64,000 nucleotides of DNA, from assembly GCA_964503125.1 (NCBI GenBank), contig CAZCZE010000014.1, forward strand, positions 1 to 64,000, given 5' to 3'. Positions within the stretch are counted from its first letter, which is position 1; each line of letters opens with the position of its first letter. Positions 43,964 through 53,287 of the stretch are shown one piece after another. Below the pieces are notes generated by a model, which made no database searches, was not told the DNA's origin, and worked only from the letters and a program-made list of their open reading frames with translations. Source of the stretch: FEN-1219 sp964503125. Its GTDB lineage: Bacteria > Pseudomonadota > Gammaproteobacteria > Steroidobacterales > Rariloculaceae. A program made the position numbers and the translations under genes.

Positions 43964-44562
43964 GGCTCTTTGCTCGACTCGACTTTCACGATGCGCACGC
44001 GGTCCTCGCGCCGCACGGCCACCTGCTTCGCGATGTCCTGAACCTTCAACCCGGGCCGTTTGCGCATCGTGAGCGTGATGGCCGCGACGATCGCGAGCAG
44101 CAGGATCATGCCCGCGATCTCGAACGCGTAGACGTGCTCGGTGTAGAGCACGGCGCCGAGCTCCTTGGTGTTGCTCAAGTCCGCGGGCAGGCTCTGCGGC
44201 ACCGTCAGGAACGCGAGCCCTTGGCTCCGGAACCAGATCACGTGGCCGATCTCGACAACGACGATGAGCGCCACGGCAATACCGACCGGCAGATAGCGCG
44301 TGTAGCCCTTGCGCAGCTCCTCGGCGTTGACGTCGAGCATCATGACGACGAACAGAAACAGCACCATGACCGCGCCCACGTAGACGAGCACGAGGGTGAG
44401 CGCGAGGAACTCGGCTTCGATGAGGAGCCACAAGACGGCGCTCTGCACGAACGCGAGCACGAGGAACAGCGCCGCGTGCACGGGGTTGCGCGACGTGATG
44501 ACGCCGAGCGCGGCCACTATGAGCACCGCCGCAAACGCGTAGAACAGCACCCCGGTGATCAA
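43960..44562 (-). CDS. nuoJ: NADH-quinone oxidoreductase subunit J
   Basis: The protein has 200 residues and five predicted membrane helices. The segment EAEFLALTLVLVYVGAVMVL contains the pi-bulge helix typical of NuoJ. The C-terminus is charged and longer than the minimal NuoJ. It is coupled to nuoK by a 4-base overlap and follows nuoI by 18 bp. Confidence 0.96.
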   Translation of the reverse strand: MITGVLFYAFAAVLIVAALGVITSRNPVHAALFLVLAFVQSAVLWLLIEAEFLALTLVLVYVGAVMVLFLFVVMMLDVNAEELRKGYTRYLPVGIAVALIVVVEIGHVIWFRSQGLAFLTVPQSLPADLSNTKELGAVLYTEHVYAFEIAGMILLLAIVAAITLTMRKRPGLKVQDIAKQVAVRREDRVRIVKVESSKEP

Positions 44563-44580
44563 GGCTCTCGCTTCCCCTGT

Positions 44581-45060
44581 TTAGCGGAACGCCGCGTCGG
44601 CGGCTTTGTCGGCCGCGATCATGGCTTCGTACTTGTCGCCGACGGCGAGCAGCTTGTCCTTCGTCATGATGTTCTCGCCGCGCGCTTCCATGTGGTACTC
44701 GTGGATGCGCGTCTCGACGATGGCGTCGACGGGGCACGCTTCCTCGCAGAAGCCGCAGTAAATGCACTTGAAGAGATCGATGTCGTAGCGCGTCGTGCGG
44801 CGCGTGCCGTCGGCGCCGACGTCGCTCTCGATCGTGATGGCGAGCGCGGGGCACACGGCCTCGCAGAGCTTGCACGCGATGCAGCGCTCTTGGCCGTTCG
44901 GGTAGCGGCGCAGCGCATGCAGGCCGCGGAAGCGCGGCGACTGCGGCGTCTTCTCCTCGGGATACTGGATCGTGATCTTCTTCGTGAACATACGCTTGAA
45001 TGTGAGCTGCAGGCCCTGCCGCAGCTCGGTCATCAAGAACGTCTTGATTAGGTTTTGCAT
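44581..45060 (-). CDS. nuoI: NADH-quinone oxidoreductase subunit I (2x[4Fe-4S])
   Basis: The protein has 159 residues. Two ferredoxin motifs are intact: CIACKLCEAVCP and CIYCGFCEEACP, binding clusters N6a and N6b. RGLHALRRYPNGQERC precedes the first. It is a peripheral-arm electron-transfer subunit, 10 bp after nuoH. Confidence 0.97.
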   Translation of the reverse strand: MQNLIKTFLMTELRQGLQLTFKRMFTKKITIQYPEEKTPQSPRFRGLHALRRYPNGQERCIACKLCEAVCPALAITIESDVGADGTRRTTRYDIDLFKCIYCGFCEEACPVDAIVETRIHEYHMEARGENIMTKDKLLAVGDKYEAMIAADKAADAAFR

Positions 45061-45070
45061 AGCGGTACGC

Positions 45071-46147
45071 TCAAGCCTGCGACCACGGCCCGATTTCGAG
45101 CGCGGCCATGACGCCTTCGACGCCGATCCAGACGAGGGTCACGGGAATCAGCACCTTCCAGCCGAGGCGCATGATCTGATCGTAGCGGTAGCGCGGGAAC
45201 GTGGCGCGGAACCAGAGAAACACGAAACAGAATACGACCATCTTCGCGAGCAGCCAGCCGACGCTCGGGGCCGCGAGGAACGTGCCTTCCGCCCAGCCGA
45301 AACCTGCGAACGGCGACAACCATCCGCCCAAGAAGAAAACCACGGTCAGCGCCGTGATCAGAATCATATTCGCGTACTCGGCGAGGAAGAAGAGACCAAA
45401 AGCGATGCCCGAATACTCGACGTGAAAGCCCGCGACGATCTCCGACTCGCCCTCGGCGACGTCAAACGGCGCGCGGTTCGTCTCGGCGACGCCCGAGATG
45501 AAATACACGACGAACAACGGAAACAGGGGCCAAATGAACCAGCTGAAGAGGCCATAGCCCCCTTCTTGCGCGAGGATGAGGTCGCCGAGGTTCAGGCTGC
45601 CCCCCGCCATGAGCACGCCGACGAGCGCGAAGCCCATCGCGATCTCGTAGGCGACCATCTGCGCCGCCGAGCGCATGGCGCCCAGGAACGCGTACTTCGA
45701 GTTCGAGGCCCAGCCCGCGAGGATGACGCCGTAGATGCCGAGCGAGGTCAGCGCCAAGACATAAAGGAGTCCCGCGTCGATGTCGGCGATGACGAACGTA
45801 TCGCTGAGGGGCACGACGGCCCACACCGCGAACGCCGGCACGAGCGCCAGGACGGGCGCCGTCAGGAACAGGAACCGGTTGGCGTTCGCCGGCACCACGA
45901 CCTCTTTCAAGAGCATCTTGATGACGTCGGCGAACGGCTGGAGCAGCCCTTTCCAGCCGACGCGGTTCGGCCCGATGCGCACGTGCATCCAGGCGAGGAT
46001 CTTGCGCTCCCAGTACGTGAAGTACGCGACGCCGAGGATCAACGGCACGAGCACGACAACGATCCTTGCGGTCGTCACGAGCGTGAACTGCGCCTCCGGC
46101 CACAGCCACTCCCACGCCGTAATGACGAAATCGGGCACGAAGCTCAT
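45071..46147 (-). CDS. nuoH: NADH-quinone oxidoreductase subunit H
   Basis: The protein has 358 residues and eight membrane helices. It forms the quinone-chamber wall. Segments include YWERKILAWMHVRIGPNRVG, ETNRAPFDVAEGESEIVAGF and a final RYDQIMRLGWKVLIP. The ATG at 46147 overlaps the nuoG stop (ATGA), which decides the start over an upstream frame to 46375. Confidence 0.97.
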   Translation of the reverse strand: MSFVPDFVITAWEWLWPEAQFTLVTTARIVVVLVPLILGVAYFTYWERKILAWMHVRIGPNRVGWKGLLQPFADVIKMLLKEVVVPANANRFLFLTAPVLALVPAFAVWAVVPLSDTFVIADIDAGLLYVLALTSLGIYGVILAGWASNSKYAFLGAMRSAAQMVAYEIAMGFALVGVLMAGGSLNLGDLILAQEGGYGLFSWFIWPLFPLFVVYFISGVAETNRAPFDVAEGESEIVAGFHVEYSGIAFGLFFLAEYANMILITALTVVFFLGGWLSPFAGFGWAEGTFLAAPSVGWLLAKMVVFCFVFLWFRATFPRYRYDQIMRLGWKVLIPVTLVWIGVEGVMAALEIGPWSQA

Positions 46148-48366
46148 GCGGCCCCCTGCCGGCCGAGTACGGTCTCTTGCAGCGCCTCGGCGCGGCGGAC
46201 GAGCGCGTCGATGGCGTAGATCGGCACGTCGAGCGCACCCGCGGCGACGGACGCGCCACGCGCCTGCGCGGCGAACGAGCCCTTGTACTCGGTGTCGCCG
46301 GGTTGCAGCTCGCGCGCGGCCCCTAGCTCGCGCTCGAGCTCGGCCGAGATTTCGCTCAGGCTGCGGTACTCGCAACCCGGCAGCTCGAGCTCGTTGCCGA
46401 GCACGCGCAGCACGCGCCAGCCGGGCCGCGCGTCGCCGGGCACGTCCGCCGCGGCGTCGAAACTCTGCCAGCGCCCTTCCACGTTGATGTAAGTGCCCGC
46501 CGTCTCGGCGAACGTCGCGATCGGCAGCAGCACGTCGGCCACGTCGAGCAGCTCGGCGGAGACGAACGCCGTGAACGCGACGACACTGGCCTTACGCAAG
46601 GCCGTTAGCGCCGCCGAGCCGTCGGCGAGGTCTTTGCAGGGCTCAATGCCGAACAAGATGTACGCGTTGCGCACGGTCTCGAGCATGGCGCGTGCGTCGA
46701 AGCCGACGCGGGCGACACCGTGGCCACCGACGCCGCGATGCGGCGTCGCGCCCGCGAGCACCGCGCCGGCCGCGTTCGCGCCTTCGCTCAAGTAGCCGAG
46801 CGTGGCGCCCGTGATGGCCGCGAGGCCGGCAGCGAGCGCGCGCAGGTCGGCATACTGCGGGTGACGCTGCGCGATGTGGCCGAGCAGCACGAGCCCGGGC
46901 TTGCGCGCGAGCGCGGCCGCGGCCGTCTTGTGCGCGTCCGTGACGGTCACACCTTCGATGGCTCGCGACAGATGCGCGGGCACGGCGACGCTAGCGGCGC
47001 TCGCCGCCGCCGCAAGCACGGCCGCGAGGTTCGCGACGAAGGCATCGGGCGACGCAGTCACGTGCGTCGCCTCGAAGTGATACTCGTAGACCGCGGGATT
47101 CAAGAACGCGACGCTCGCGCCCTTGCGCGCGGCTTTACGCACGCGGTGCGCGATGATCGGCACCTCCATGCGCAGGTTCGAGCCGACGATGAAAATGCCC
47201 TGGCGCGTGTCGAGGTCGGCGATGCTGCAGCCCAAGAGCGGCACCCGCGGATCGCCCGCTTGATCGCGGAAATCGCGCTGCCGTAGTCGATAGTCGATGT
47301 TGTCGCTACCGAGGTGGCGCGTGATGCGCTGGAGAAGATAGAGCTCCTCGAGCGTGGCGCTCGGGCTCACGAGCGATCCTAAGCCGCTCGCCCCGCCCTC
47401 TTCCGTAGCCTTCTTGAGCGCACCGACCGCGGCACCGAGCGCGTCTTGCCACCCGACCTCGACCCAGTTCAAGCCGTGCTTGACGCGCGGCGTAAGCAAA
47501 CGGTCGCCCGCGTAGAGCGCGTGGCAGCTGAAGCGGTCGCGGTCCGAGAGCCAGCTCTCGTTGATGGCCTCGTTGTCGCGCGGCACGACGCGGCACAGCT
47601 TCCCGCGCAGCACGTGGCCAAAGAGGTTGCTGCCGGCGCAGTCGTGCGGGCTCACGAGCGGCTTCGCGACCATCTCCCACGCGCGCGCGGTGTAGCGGTA
47701 CGGCTTGTTGTTGAGCGCGCCGACAGGACAGAGGTCGATGATGTTGCCCGAGAGCTCGTGGTCGACGCTCTTCTCGATGTACGTGCCGATCTCCATGTAC
47801 TCGCTGCGGCCGGTCGTACCGAGCTCCTGGATGCCGGCGATCTCCTGGCCGAAGCGCACGCAGCGCGTGCAATGGATGCAGCGCGTCATGTCGGTCGAGA
47901 TGAGCGCGCCCAAGTTCTTGTCTTTGACGATGCGCTTCTTCTCGGTGTAGCGCGACACGCCGCGGCCGAAGCCCATCGCAAGATCCTGGAGCTCGCACTC
48001 GCCGCCCTGGTCGCAGATCGGGCAATCGAGCGGATGGTTGATGAGCAAGAACTCCATCGTCGCTTTCTGCGCGGAGATCGCGCGCTTCGACCGCGTGAAG
48101 ATCTTCATGCCTTCGGTGACGGGCGTGGCGCACGCAGGCAGCGGCTTCGGCGCCTTCTCGACCTCGACCAAGCACATACGACAGTTGGCCGCGATCGAGA
48201 GCTTCGGGTGGTAGCAGAACCGCGGCACGTAGATGTCGGCCAAGTCCGTGACCTCGATGATCATCTGGCCCTTGCGCGCCTTGTGCGGCACGCCGTTGAC
48301 CTCGACGTTGACGACGTTCGAGTCGGTGGGAGGTGCTGCGACAGCGATCGGGGCCGGCGTGCTCAT
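46144..48366 (-). CDS. nuoG: NADH-quinone oxidoreductase subunit G
   Basis: The protein has 740 residues. The N-terminal 2Fe-2S domain (CYHPKLSIAANCRMCLVEVE) is followed by the His-Cys motif HPLDCPICDQGGECELQD, the two 4Fe-4S motifs RCIHCTRCVRF and IIDLCPVGAL, and a molybdopterin-oxidoreductase-like domain that lacks the cofactor. The start at 48366 overlaps the nuoF stop. The C-terminal third is Ala-rich and more variable than the front. Confidence 0.96.
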   Translation of the reverse strand: MSTPAPIAVAAPPTDSNVVNVEVNGVPHKARKGQMIIEVTDLADIYVPRFCYHPKLSIAANCRMCLVEVEKAPKPLPACATPVTEGMKIFTRSKRAISAQKATMEFLLINHPLDCPICDQGGECELQDLAMGFGRGVSRYTEKKRIVKDKNLGALISTDMTRCIHCTRCVRFGQEIAGIQELGTTGRSEYMEIGTYIEKSVDHELSGNIIDLCPVGALNNKPYRYTARAWEMVAKPLVSPHDCAGSNLFGHVLRGKLCRVVPRDNEAINESWLSDRDRFSCHALYAGDRLLTPRVKHGLNWVEVGWQDALGAAVGALKKATEEGGASGLGSLVSPSATLEELYLLQRITRHLGSDNIDYRLRQRDFRDQAGDPRVPLLGCSIADLDTRQGIFIVGSNLRMEVPIIAHRVRKAARKGASVAFLNPAVYEYHFEATHVTASPDAFVANLAAVLAAAASAASVAVPAHLSRAIEGVTVTDAHKTAAAALARKPGLVLLGHIAQRHPQYADLRALAAGLAAITGATLGYLSEGANAAGAVLAGATPHRGVGGHGVARVGFDARAMLETVRNAYILFGIEPCKDLADGSAALTALRKASVVAFTAFVSAELLDVADVLLPIATFAETAGTYINVEGRWQSFDAAADVPGDARPGWRVLRVLGNELELPGCEYRSLSEISAELERELGAARELQPGDTEYKGSFAAQARGASVAAGALDVPIYAIDALVRRAEALQETVLGRQGAA

Positions 48367-49673
48367 GCGGCTTCCGTCTCGAGATCGTCGACGACGCTTC
48401 TGCCCTTGTGCTCGACCATGTACTCGAACTCGTGGCGGAAGTGCTTGACGAAGCTCTGGACCGGCCACGCGGCCGCGTCGCCGAACGCGCAGATCGTGTG
48501 GCCTTCGATCTTGTTCGCGACGTCGACGAGCATGTCGATGTCGGTCTTGCTGCCTTCGCCGTCGATGATGCGCGTGAGCACGCGGTGTAGCCAGCCCGTA
48601 CCCTCGCGGCACGGCGTGCACTGCCCGCACGACTCGGCGTGATAGAAGCGCGCGATCCGGCGCAGCATCTTGACCATGCACGTCGTCTCGTCCATGACGA
48701 TCGACGCGCACGTCCCGAGGCCCGAGCCCGCTGCTTTGATAGTGTCGAAGTCCATCGTCAGCGTGATTATCTTGTCGGCCGGGATCACGGGACACGATGA
48801 GCCGCCGGGAATCACGGCTTTCAGCCTACGGCCGCCGCGCACTCCGCCGGCGATCGCGAGGAGCTCGGGGAACGGAATGCCGAGCGGCACCTCGTAGTTG
48901 CCGGGCTTCTCGACGTGGCCCGAGACGGAAAAGATGCCCGTGCCGCCCGAGCCCTTGACGCCGAGATCCGCGAACCACTGCGCGCCTTTGCGCAAGATCG
49001 TCGGAATCGACGCGACGCTCTGCGTGTTGTTGATCGTCGTCGGCGCGCCGTAGAGGCCGTAGTTGGCGGGGAATGGCGGTTTGAAACGCGGTTTGCCCGG
49101 CTTGCCCTCGAGCGACTCGAGCAGCGCCGTCTCCTCGCCGCAGATGTAGGCGCCCGCGCCGATGAACGTGTGAATGTCCTGATCTACCCCTGAGCCGCGG
49201 ATGTTCTTGCCGAGCAGCCCGGCGTCATACGCCTCTTTGAGCGCCGCTTCGAAACGCGGGATGGGCTCGGCCAGGAACTCGCCGCGGATGTAGTTGTAGG
49301 CGACGGTGGCACCGATGGCGTAACTCTCGAGCGCCAAGCCCTCGACGAGCGCGTGCGGGTTGTAACGCAGGATGTCGCGGTCGTGGCACGTGCCGGGCTC
49401 GCTCTCGTCCGAGTTGCAGACGAGATACTTCTGCATCGGCGCAGTGCGCGGCATGAAGCTCATCTTCACGCCCGTCGGGAAGCCCGCGCCGCCGCGGCCG
49501 CGCAGGCCGGACTTCTTGAGCTCGTCGATGATCGTATCGCGCGTGAGCTCGCCGCGCAGCACCTTCTCCCAGACCTCGTAGCCGCCGATCTTGCGGTAGT
49601 TCTCGTACGAGTACGGCGCCTCCTTGAATTGCAGCGTCTCGAAGCAAACGAGATTGAAGCGTCGTTCCGCCAC
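48363..49673 (-). CDS. nuoF: NADH-quinone oxidoreductase subunit F (NADH/FMN-binding)
   Basis: The protein has 436 residues. The Rossmann-like FMN/NADH region shows GLRGRGGAGFPTGVKMSFMP and YICGEETALLESLEGKPGKP. The N3 cluster motif is ESCGQCTPCREGTGW. This is where NADH is oxidised by complex I. It lies 4 bp after nuoE and overlaps nuoG by 4 bases. Confidence 0.97.
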   Translation of the reverse strand: MAERRFNLVCFETLQFKEAPYSYENYRKIGGYEVWEKVLRGELTRDTIIDELKKSGLRGRGGAGFPTGVKMSFMPRTAPMQKYLVCNSDESEPGTCHDRDILRYNPHALVEGLALESYAIGATVAYNYIRGEFLAEPIPRFEAALKEAYDAGLLGKNIRGSGVDQDIHTFIGAGAYICGEETALLESLEGKPGKPRFKPPFPANYGLYGAPTTINNTQSVASIPTILRKGAQWFADLGVKGSGGTGIFSVSGHVEKPGNYEVPLGIPFPELLAIAGGVRGGRRLKAVIPGGSSCPVIPADKIITLTMDFDTIKAAGSGLGTCASIVMDETTCMVKMLRRIARFYHAESCGQCTPCREGTGWLHRVLTRIIDGEGSKTDIDMLVDVANKIEGHTICAFGDAAAWPVQSFVKHFRHEFEYMVEHKGRSVVDDLETEAA

Positions 49674-49677
49674 GGCC

Positions 49678-50187
49678 CTAGTCCTTCACGGCTTCGAGAA
49701 TCTCGTCGATCGACTTCGGCGTGAGATTCTCGTGATAGACGTGGTCGATCATGAGCATCGGCGCGCCGCAGCAGGCTGCGAGACACTCTTCTTCGACCTT
49801 CAGGTAAAACTTGCCGTCGGGCGTGCTCTGGCCGGCCTTGATGCCGAGGCGGTTCTCGACGTGCGCGAGCATGTCCTCGCCGCCGCGCAGCATGCAGGAG
49901 ATGTTCGTGCACACCGAGATGCTGTGGCGGCCGACGGGCTTGGTCTCGAACATCGAGTAGAACGACGCGACCTCGAACACCTGGATCGGCGGCAGCTGCA
50001 AGTACTCGGCCACGGCCGTCATGATCTCGGGCGTCAGAAAGCCGTTGTTCTCGTGCTGCGCGGCGTGCAGCGCGCCGATGACGGCCGAGCGCTGCCGCTC
50101 TTCGGGGAACTTCGCGACCCAATGGTCGATCTCCTCGCGAACGTGCGCGGAGAGCGCCACTCCGTCGCCCTTCGCCTGCTCGCTCAT
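49678..50187 (-). CDS. nuoE: NADH-quinone oxidoreductase subunit E
   Basis: The protein has 169 residues. It is a thioredoxin-fold 2Fe-2S subunit with SVCTNISCMLRGG and EECLAACCGAPMLMID, which supply the four Cys of cluster N1a. The start at 50187 overlaps the nuoD stop; the longer frame to 50544 runs inside nuoD. Confidence 0.96.
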   Translation of the reverse strand: MSEQAKGDGVALSAHVREEIDHWVAKFPEERQRSAVIGALHAAQHENNGFLTPEIMTAVAEYLQLPPIQVFEVASFYSMFETKPVGRHSISVCTNISCMLRGGEDMLAHVENRLGIKAGQSTPDGKFYLKVEEECLAACCGAPMLMIDHVYHENLTPKSIDEILEAVKD

Positions 50188-51437
50188 CGGTCGATCTCGC
50201 CGAACACGATGTCCTGCGTGCCGATGACGGCCACGACGTCGGCCAGCATGTGGCCCACGACCATCTCGTTGAGCGCCGCGAGATGGGCGAACCCCGGCGC
50301 GCGGACCTTGAGCCGGTACGGCTTGTTGGAGCCGTCCGAGACGATGTAGCAGCCGAATTCGCCCTTCGGGTGCTCGACGGCCGCGTATGACTCGCCCTCG
50401 GGCACGCAGTAGCCTTCCGTGAACAATTTGAAGTGGTGGATCAAGGACTCCATGTCGTCCTTCATCTCGATGCGCCGCGGCGGCGCGATTTTGGCGTCCT
50501 CGACCATGACGGGGCCGGGATTGGCGCGCAGCCAATCGATACATTGTTTGATGATGCGATTCGACTGGCGCATCTCCTCGACGCGCACGAGGTAGCGGTC
50601 GTAGCAGTCGCCGTTGACGCCCACGGGGATGTCGAAATCCATCTTGTCGTAGACCTCGTAGGGCTGTTTCTTGCGCAGGTCCCAGACGATGCCGGAACCG
50701 CGCAGCATCGGACCCGAGAAGCCGAGCTGCAGGGCGCGCTCGGGTGAGACGACGCCGATGTTGACGGTGCGTTGTTTCCAGATGCGGTTGTCGGTTAAGA
50801 GCGTCTCGTACTCGTCGACGTTCTTCGGGAAGCGCTGCGTAAAATCCTCGATGAAGTCGAGCAGCGAGCCGTTACGGGCCGCATTGAGCCGCTCGAGGTC
50901 CTTGGCATCGCGGTGCGCCGACGGCTGATACTTCGGCATCGCGGTCGGCAGGTCGCGGTAGACGCCGCCCGGCCGGTAATACGTGGCGTGCATGCGCGTG
51001 CCCGAGACCGCCTCGTAGCAGTCCATGAGGTCCTCGCGCTCGCGGAAGCAGTAGAGGAACATGGCCATCGCGCCGATGTCGAGCCCGTGCGCGCCGAGCC
51101 ACATGAGGTGGTTCAGCACGCGCGTGATCTCGTCGAACATGACGCGGATGTACTGCGCGCGGATCGGCGGCGTCACCCCGAGCAACCGCTCGATCGCGAG
51201 CACGTAGCCGTGCTCGTTGCACATCATCGACACATAGTCGAGCCGGTCCATGTAGCCGATCGACTGGTTGAACGGCTTGCTCTCGGCGAGCTTCTCAGTG
51301 GCGCGGTGCAGCAGCCCGACGTGCGGATCGGCCTTCTGGATGACCTCGCCGTCGAGCTCGAGCACGAGCCGCAGCACGCCGTGCGCCGCGGGATGCTGCG
51401 GGCCGAAATTCAACGTGAAATTCTGGATCTCAGCCAT
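50184..51437 (-). CDS. nuoD: NADH-quinone oxidoreductase subunit D
   Basis: The protein has 417 residues, the 49-kDa subunit. NFGPQHPAAHGVLRLVLELD and GLLHRATEKLAE carry the quinone-site residues. FEMKDDMESLIHHFKLFTEG-type C-terminal elements are seen (here from RIEMKDDMES). It is encoded separately from nuoC, with which it overlaps by 8 bases. Confidence 0.97.
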   Translation of the reverse strand: MAEIQNFTLNFGPQHPAAHGVLRLVLELDGEVIQKADPHVGLLHRATEKLAESKPFNQSIGYMDRLDYVSMMCNEHGYVLAIERLLGVTPPIRAQYIRVMFDEITRVLNHLMWLGAHGLDIGAMAMFLYCFREREDLMDCYEAVSGTRMHATYYRPGGVYRDLPTAMPKYQPSAHRDAKDLERLNAARNGSLLDFIEDFTQRFPKNVDEYETLLTDNRIWKQRTVNIGVVSPERALQLGFSGPMLRGSGIVWDLRKKQPYEVYDKMDFDIPVGVNGDCYDRYLVRVEEMRQSNRIIKQCIDWLRANPGPVMVEDAKIAPPRRIEMKDDMESLIHHFKLFTEGYCVPEGESYAAVEHPKGEFGCYIVSDGSNKPYRLKVRAPGFAHLAALNEMVVGHMLADVVAVIGTQDIVFGEIDR

Positions 51438-52161
51438 TAGCCGGATCCTTGAGGTCGGGCGCGTAGCGCGCGTCGTCGCGAATGACCTTGGGCACGAGCG
51501 TGCGCGGCTCGATGCTCACGGGCTCGTAGACGACGCGGCCTTTCTTGGGGTCGTAGCGCATCTCGACGTTGCCGACGAGCGGAAAGTCCTTGCGGAACGG
51601 GTGGCCGATGAAGCCGTAGTCGGTCAGCAGGCGGCGCAGGTCGGGGTGGCCGCGGAACAGGATGCCGAAGAGATCGAACGCCTCGCGCTCGAACCAATCG
51701 GCCGAGCCCCAGACGTCGCACACGGAATCCACGAGCGGTCGCTCGTCGCTCGCGCAGAACGTCTTGAGGCGCAGGCGATGGTTGTGTGTGATCGACAGCA
51801 GGTGATACACGACGGCGAACCGCGCCGCCGGGCGATAGGCCACGGGCTCGACGTCAGCGACGGGCTGGATGTCGGTCTCGCGCAGCGTGCCGCGGCTAAA
51901 GCCCGTGCCCGTCGCGCTGTGCGTCTGCCATTCGTCCTTGCCGTAGTCTCGATAGTCGACGCCGCAGACGTCCATGAGCATCTCGAAGTTAAGCTCGGGG
52001 TCGTCGCGCAGCGCGCGGCACACGGCAACCAGATCGTCGGGCCCCACGCGGTAGCCGAGCTCTCCCGTCGAGGAAGGCAAACGCTCGACACGCCCGCCGA
52101 GCTTCGCTTCGATCGCGGCCGCGAGGGCCGCGTATCGGGGAGTTAGATCTTTCGGCTGCAT
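51430..52161 (-). CDS. nuoC: NADH-quinone oxidoreductase subunit C
   Basis: The protein has 243 residues, the 30-kDa subunit. VYHLLSITHNHRLRLKTF, WFEREAFDLFGILFRGHPDL and DYGFIGHPFRKDFP are diagnostic. The ATG at 52161 overlaps the nuoB stop by one base (TGATG). An insert-like stretch around residues 85-115 (KDEWQTHSATGTGFSRG) is longer than in minimal NuoC. Confidence 0.96.
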   Translation of the reverse strand: MQPKDLTPRYAALAAAIEAKLGGRVERLPSSTGELGYRVGPDDLVAVCRALRDDPELNFEMLMDVCGVDYRDYGKDEWQTHSATGTGFSRGTLRETDIQPVADVEPVAYRPAARFAVVYHLLSITHNHRLRLKTFCASDERPLVDSVCDVWGSADWFEREAFDLFGILFRGHPDLRRLLTDYGFIGHPFRKDFPLVGNVEMRYDPKKGRVVYEPVSIEPRTLVPKVIRDDARYAPDLKDPANG

Positions 52162-52664
52162 CACCGCGCGATGGTTTGAGTGCGCCGGATCTTCTGCTGC
52201 AGCTGCAGGATTCCGAACAGCAAGGCCTCCGCGGTGGGCGGACAGCCGGGGACGTATACGTCGACGGGCACGATGCGATCGCAACCGCGGACGACCGAAT
52301 AGGAATAGTGGTAGTAACCGCCGCCGTTGGCGCACGAGCCCATCGAGATGACCCAGCGTGGCTCGGACATCTGGTCGTAGACCTTGCGCAGCGCGGGCGC
52401 CATCTTGTTGACGAGCGTGCCCGCCACGATCATGACGTCGGACTGACGCGGACTGGGCCGGAATATGACGCCGAAACGGTCGAGGTCGTAGCGCGAAGCG
52501 CCCGCGTGCATCATCTCGACGGCGCAGCACGCGAGCCCGAACGTCATCGGCCAGAGCGAGCCTGTGCGCGCCCAGTTCATGAGCGCGTCGACCTGCGTGA
52601 CGACGAAGCCCTTCTGCATCACCTCCGGTGTGTTGAAGGGCAACTCTTGCGCGTTCAATCCCAC
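52161..52664 (-). CDS. nuoB: NADH-quinone oxidoreductase subunit B (GTG start)
   Basis: The protein has 167 residues. The N2 cluster ligands are in FGLACCAVEMMHAGASRYDL, SMGSCANGG and VPGCPPTAEALLFG. GTG 52664 is preceded by AAAGGGAG and overlaps the end of nuoA by 10 bases. The next in-frame ATG comes after residue 15 and would shorten the conserved N-terminus, so GTG is preferred. Confidence 0.94.
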   Translation of the reverse strand: MGLNAQELPFNTPEVMQKGFVVTQVDALMNWARTGSLWPMTFGLACCAVEMMHAGASRYDLDRFGVIFRPSPRQSDVMIVAGTLVNKMAPALRKVYDQMSEPRWVISMGSCANGGGYYHYSYSVVRGCDRIVPVDVYVPGCPPTAEALLFGILQLQQKIRRTQTIAR

Positions 52665-53011
52665 TCGAGGGCTCCCTTTCGCCACTCGTATACGAATCCG
52701 ACTACGAGGACCGCGAGAAAAATCCCCATGGCCGCAATCCCGAACCGGCCGATCGCTTCGAGCGACACGGCCCAGGGGAATAGGAACGCAATCTCGAGAT
52801 CGAAAATGATGAACAGGATCGCAACCAGGTAGTAGCGGACGTCGAACCGCATGCGCGAGTCTTCGAAGACTTCGAACCCGCACTCATACGGCGCGAGCTT
52901 GTCGGCGTCCTTGCGGCCGCTGCCGAACGTGAAGCCGAGCAACAACAGGACTACGCTGATCCCACCAGCGATGACCAGGAAGATCAGGATGGGTGCGTAG
53001 TTTGCGAGCAT
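52655..53011 (-). CDS. nuoA: NADH-quinone oxidoreductase subunit A
   Basis: The protein has 118 residues and three membrane helices. LAPYECGFEVFEDSRMRFDV and LVAILFIIFDLEIAFLFPW (acidic residues in helix 2) are typical. It is the first gene of the nuo operon. The promoter region upstream (53012-53090) precedes a pair of REP-like hairpins and tRNA-Leu. Confidence 0.97.
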   Translation of the reverse strand: MLANYAPILIFLVIAGGISVVLLLLGFTFGSGRKDADKLAPYECGFEVFEDSRMRFDVRYYLVAILFIIFDLEIAFLFPWAVSLEAIGRFGIAAMGIFLAVLVVGFVYEWRKGALEWD

Positions 53012-53090
53012 GGTGCCTCAGGCGAAATCGGCGCGAATTGTAGCAGCCGCCACGTCCTAAGAGCACCGCTTTCTCCGGACGTGTTTTTTG

Positions 53091-53138
53091 GCGGCCATGG
53101 ATGGCCGACATGCCGAAAATGCAGGAGCATTTTTCGGC
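53091..53138 (+). repeat. REP-like double hairpin, copy 2
   Basis: Hairpin one is GGCC-ATGGAT-GGCC (53093-53106). Hairpin two is GCCGAAAATGC, loop AGGA, GCATTTTTCGGC (53112-53138). It is a direct tandem with copy 3, between nuoA and tRNA-Leu. Confidence 0.8.
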
Positions 53139-53139
53139 T

Positions 53140-53187
53140 GCCGCCATGGATGGCCGACATGCCGCAAATGCAGGAGCATTTTGCGGC
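53140..53187 (+). repeat. REP-like double hairpin, copy 3
   Basis: It has the same core as copy 2 (CCATGGATGGCCGACATGCC identical). The second stem changed in a compensated way, to GCCGCAAATGC / GCATTTTGCGGC. It ends 3 bases from the encoded CCA of tRNA-Leu and may help terminate or process that transcript. Confidence 0.8.
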
Positions 53188-53190
53188 GGG

Positions 53191-53275
53191 TGGTGCCCAC
53201 GGTCGGACTCGAACCGACACAGCTTTCGCCACTACCCCCTCAAGATAGCGTGTCTACCAATTCCACCACGTGGGC
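53191..53275 (-). tRNA. tRNA-Leu (GAG)
   Basis: The gene is 85 nt with encoded CCA. The anticodon stem CTATC/GGTAG closes the loop TTGAGGG, which gives anticodon GAG. The long variable arm (TGGCGAAAGCTGTG region) is typical of leucine tRNA, and the T arm reads GTCGGTTCGAGTCCGAC. Its place between secG and nuoA is conserved in related gammaproteobacteria. Confidence 0.96.
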
Positions 53276-53287
53276 GCGTCCTCAAAG

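Noticed and set aside
52161..52883. Longer N-terminus for nuoB
   Set aside because: The upstream 73 codons overlap nuoA in another frame and are Arg-rich; GTG 52664 has a ribosome site and fits the family length.
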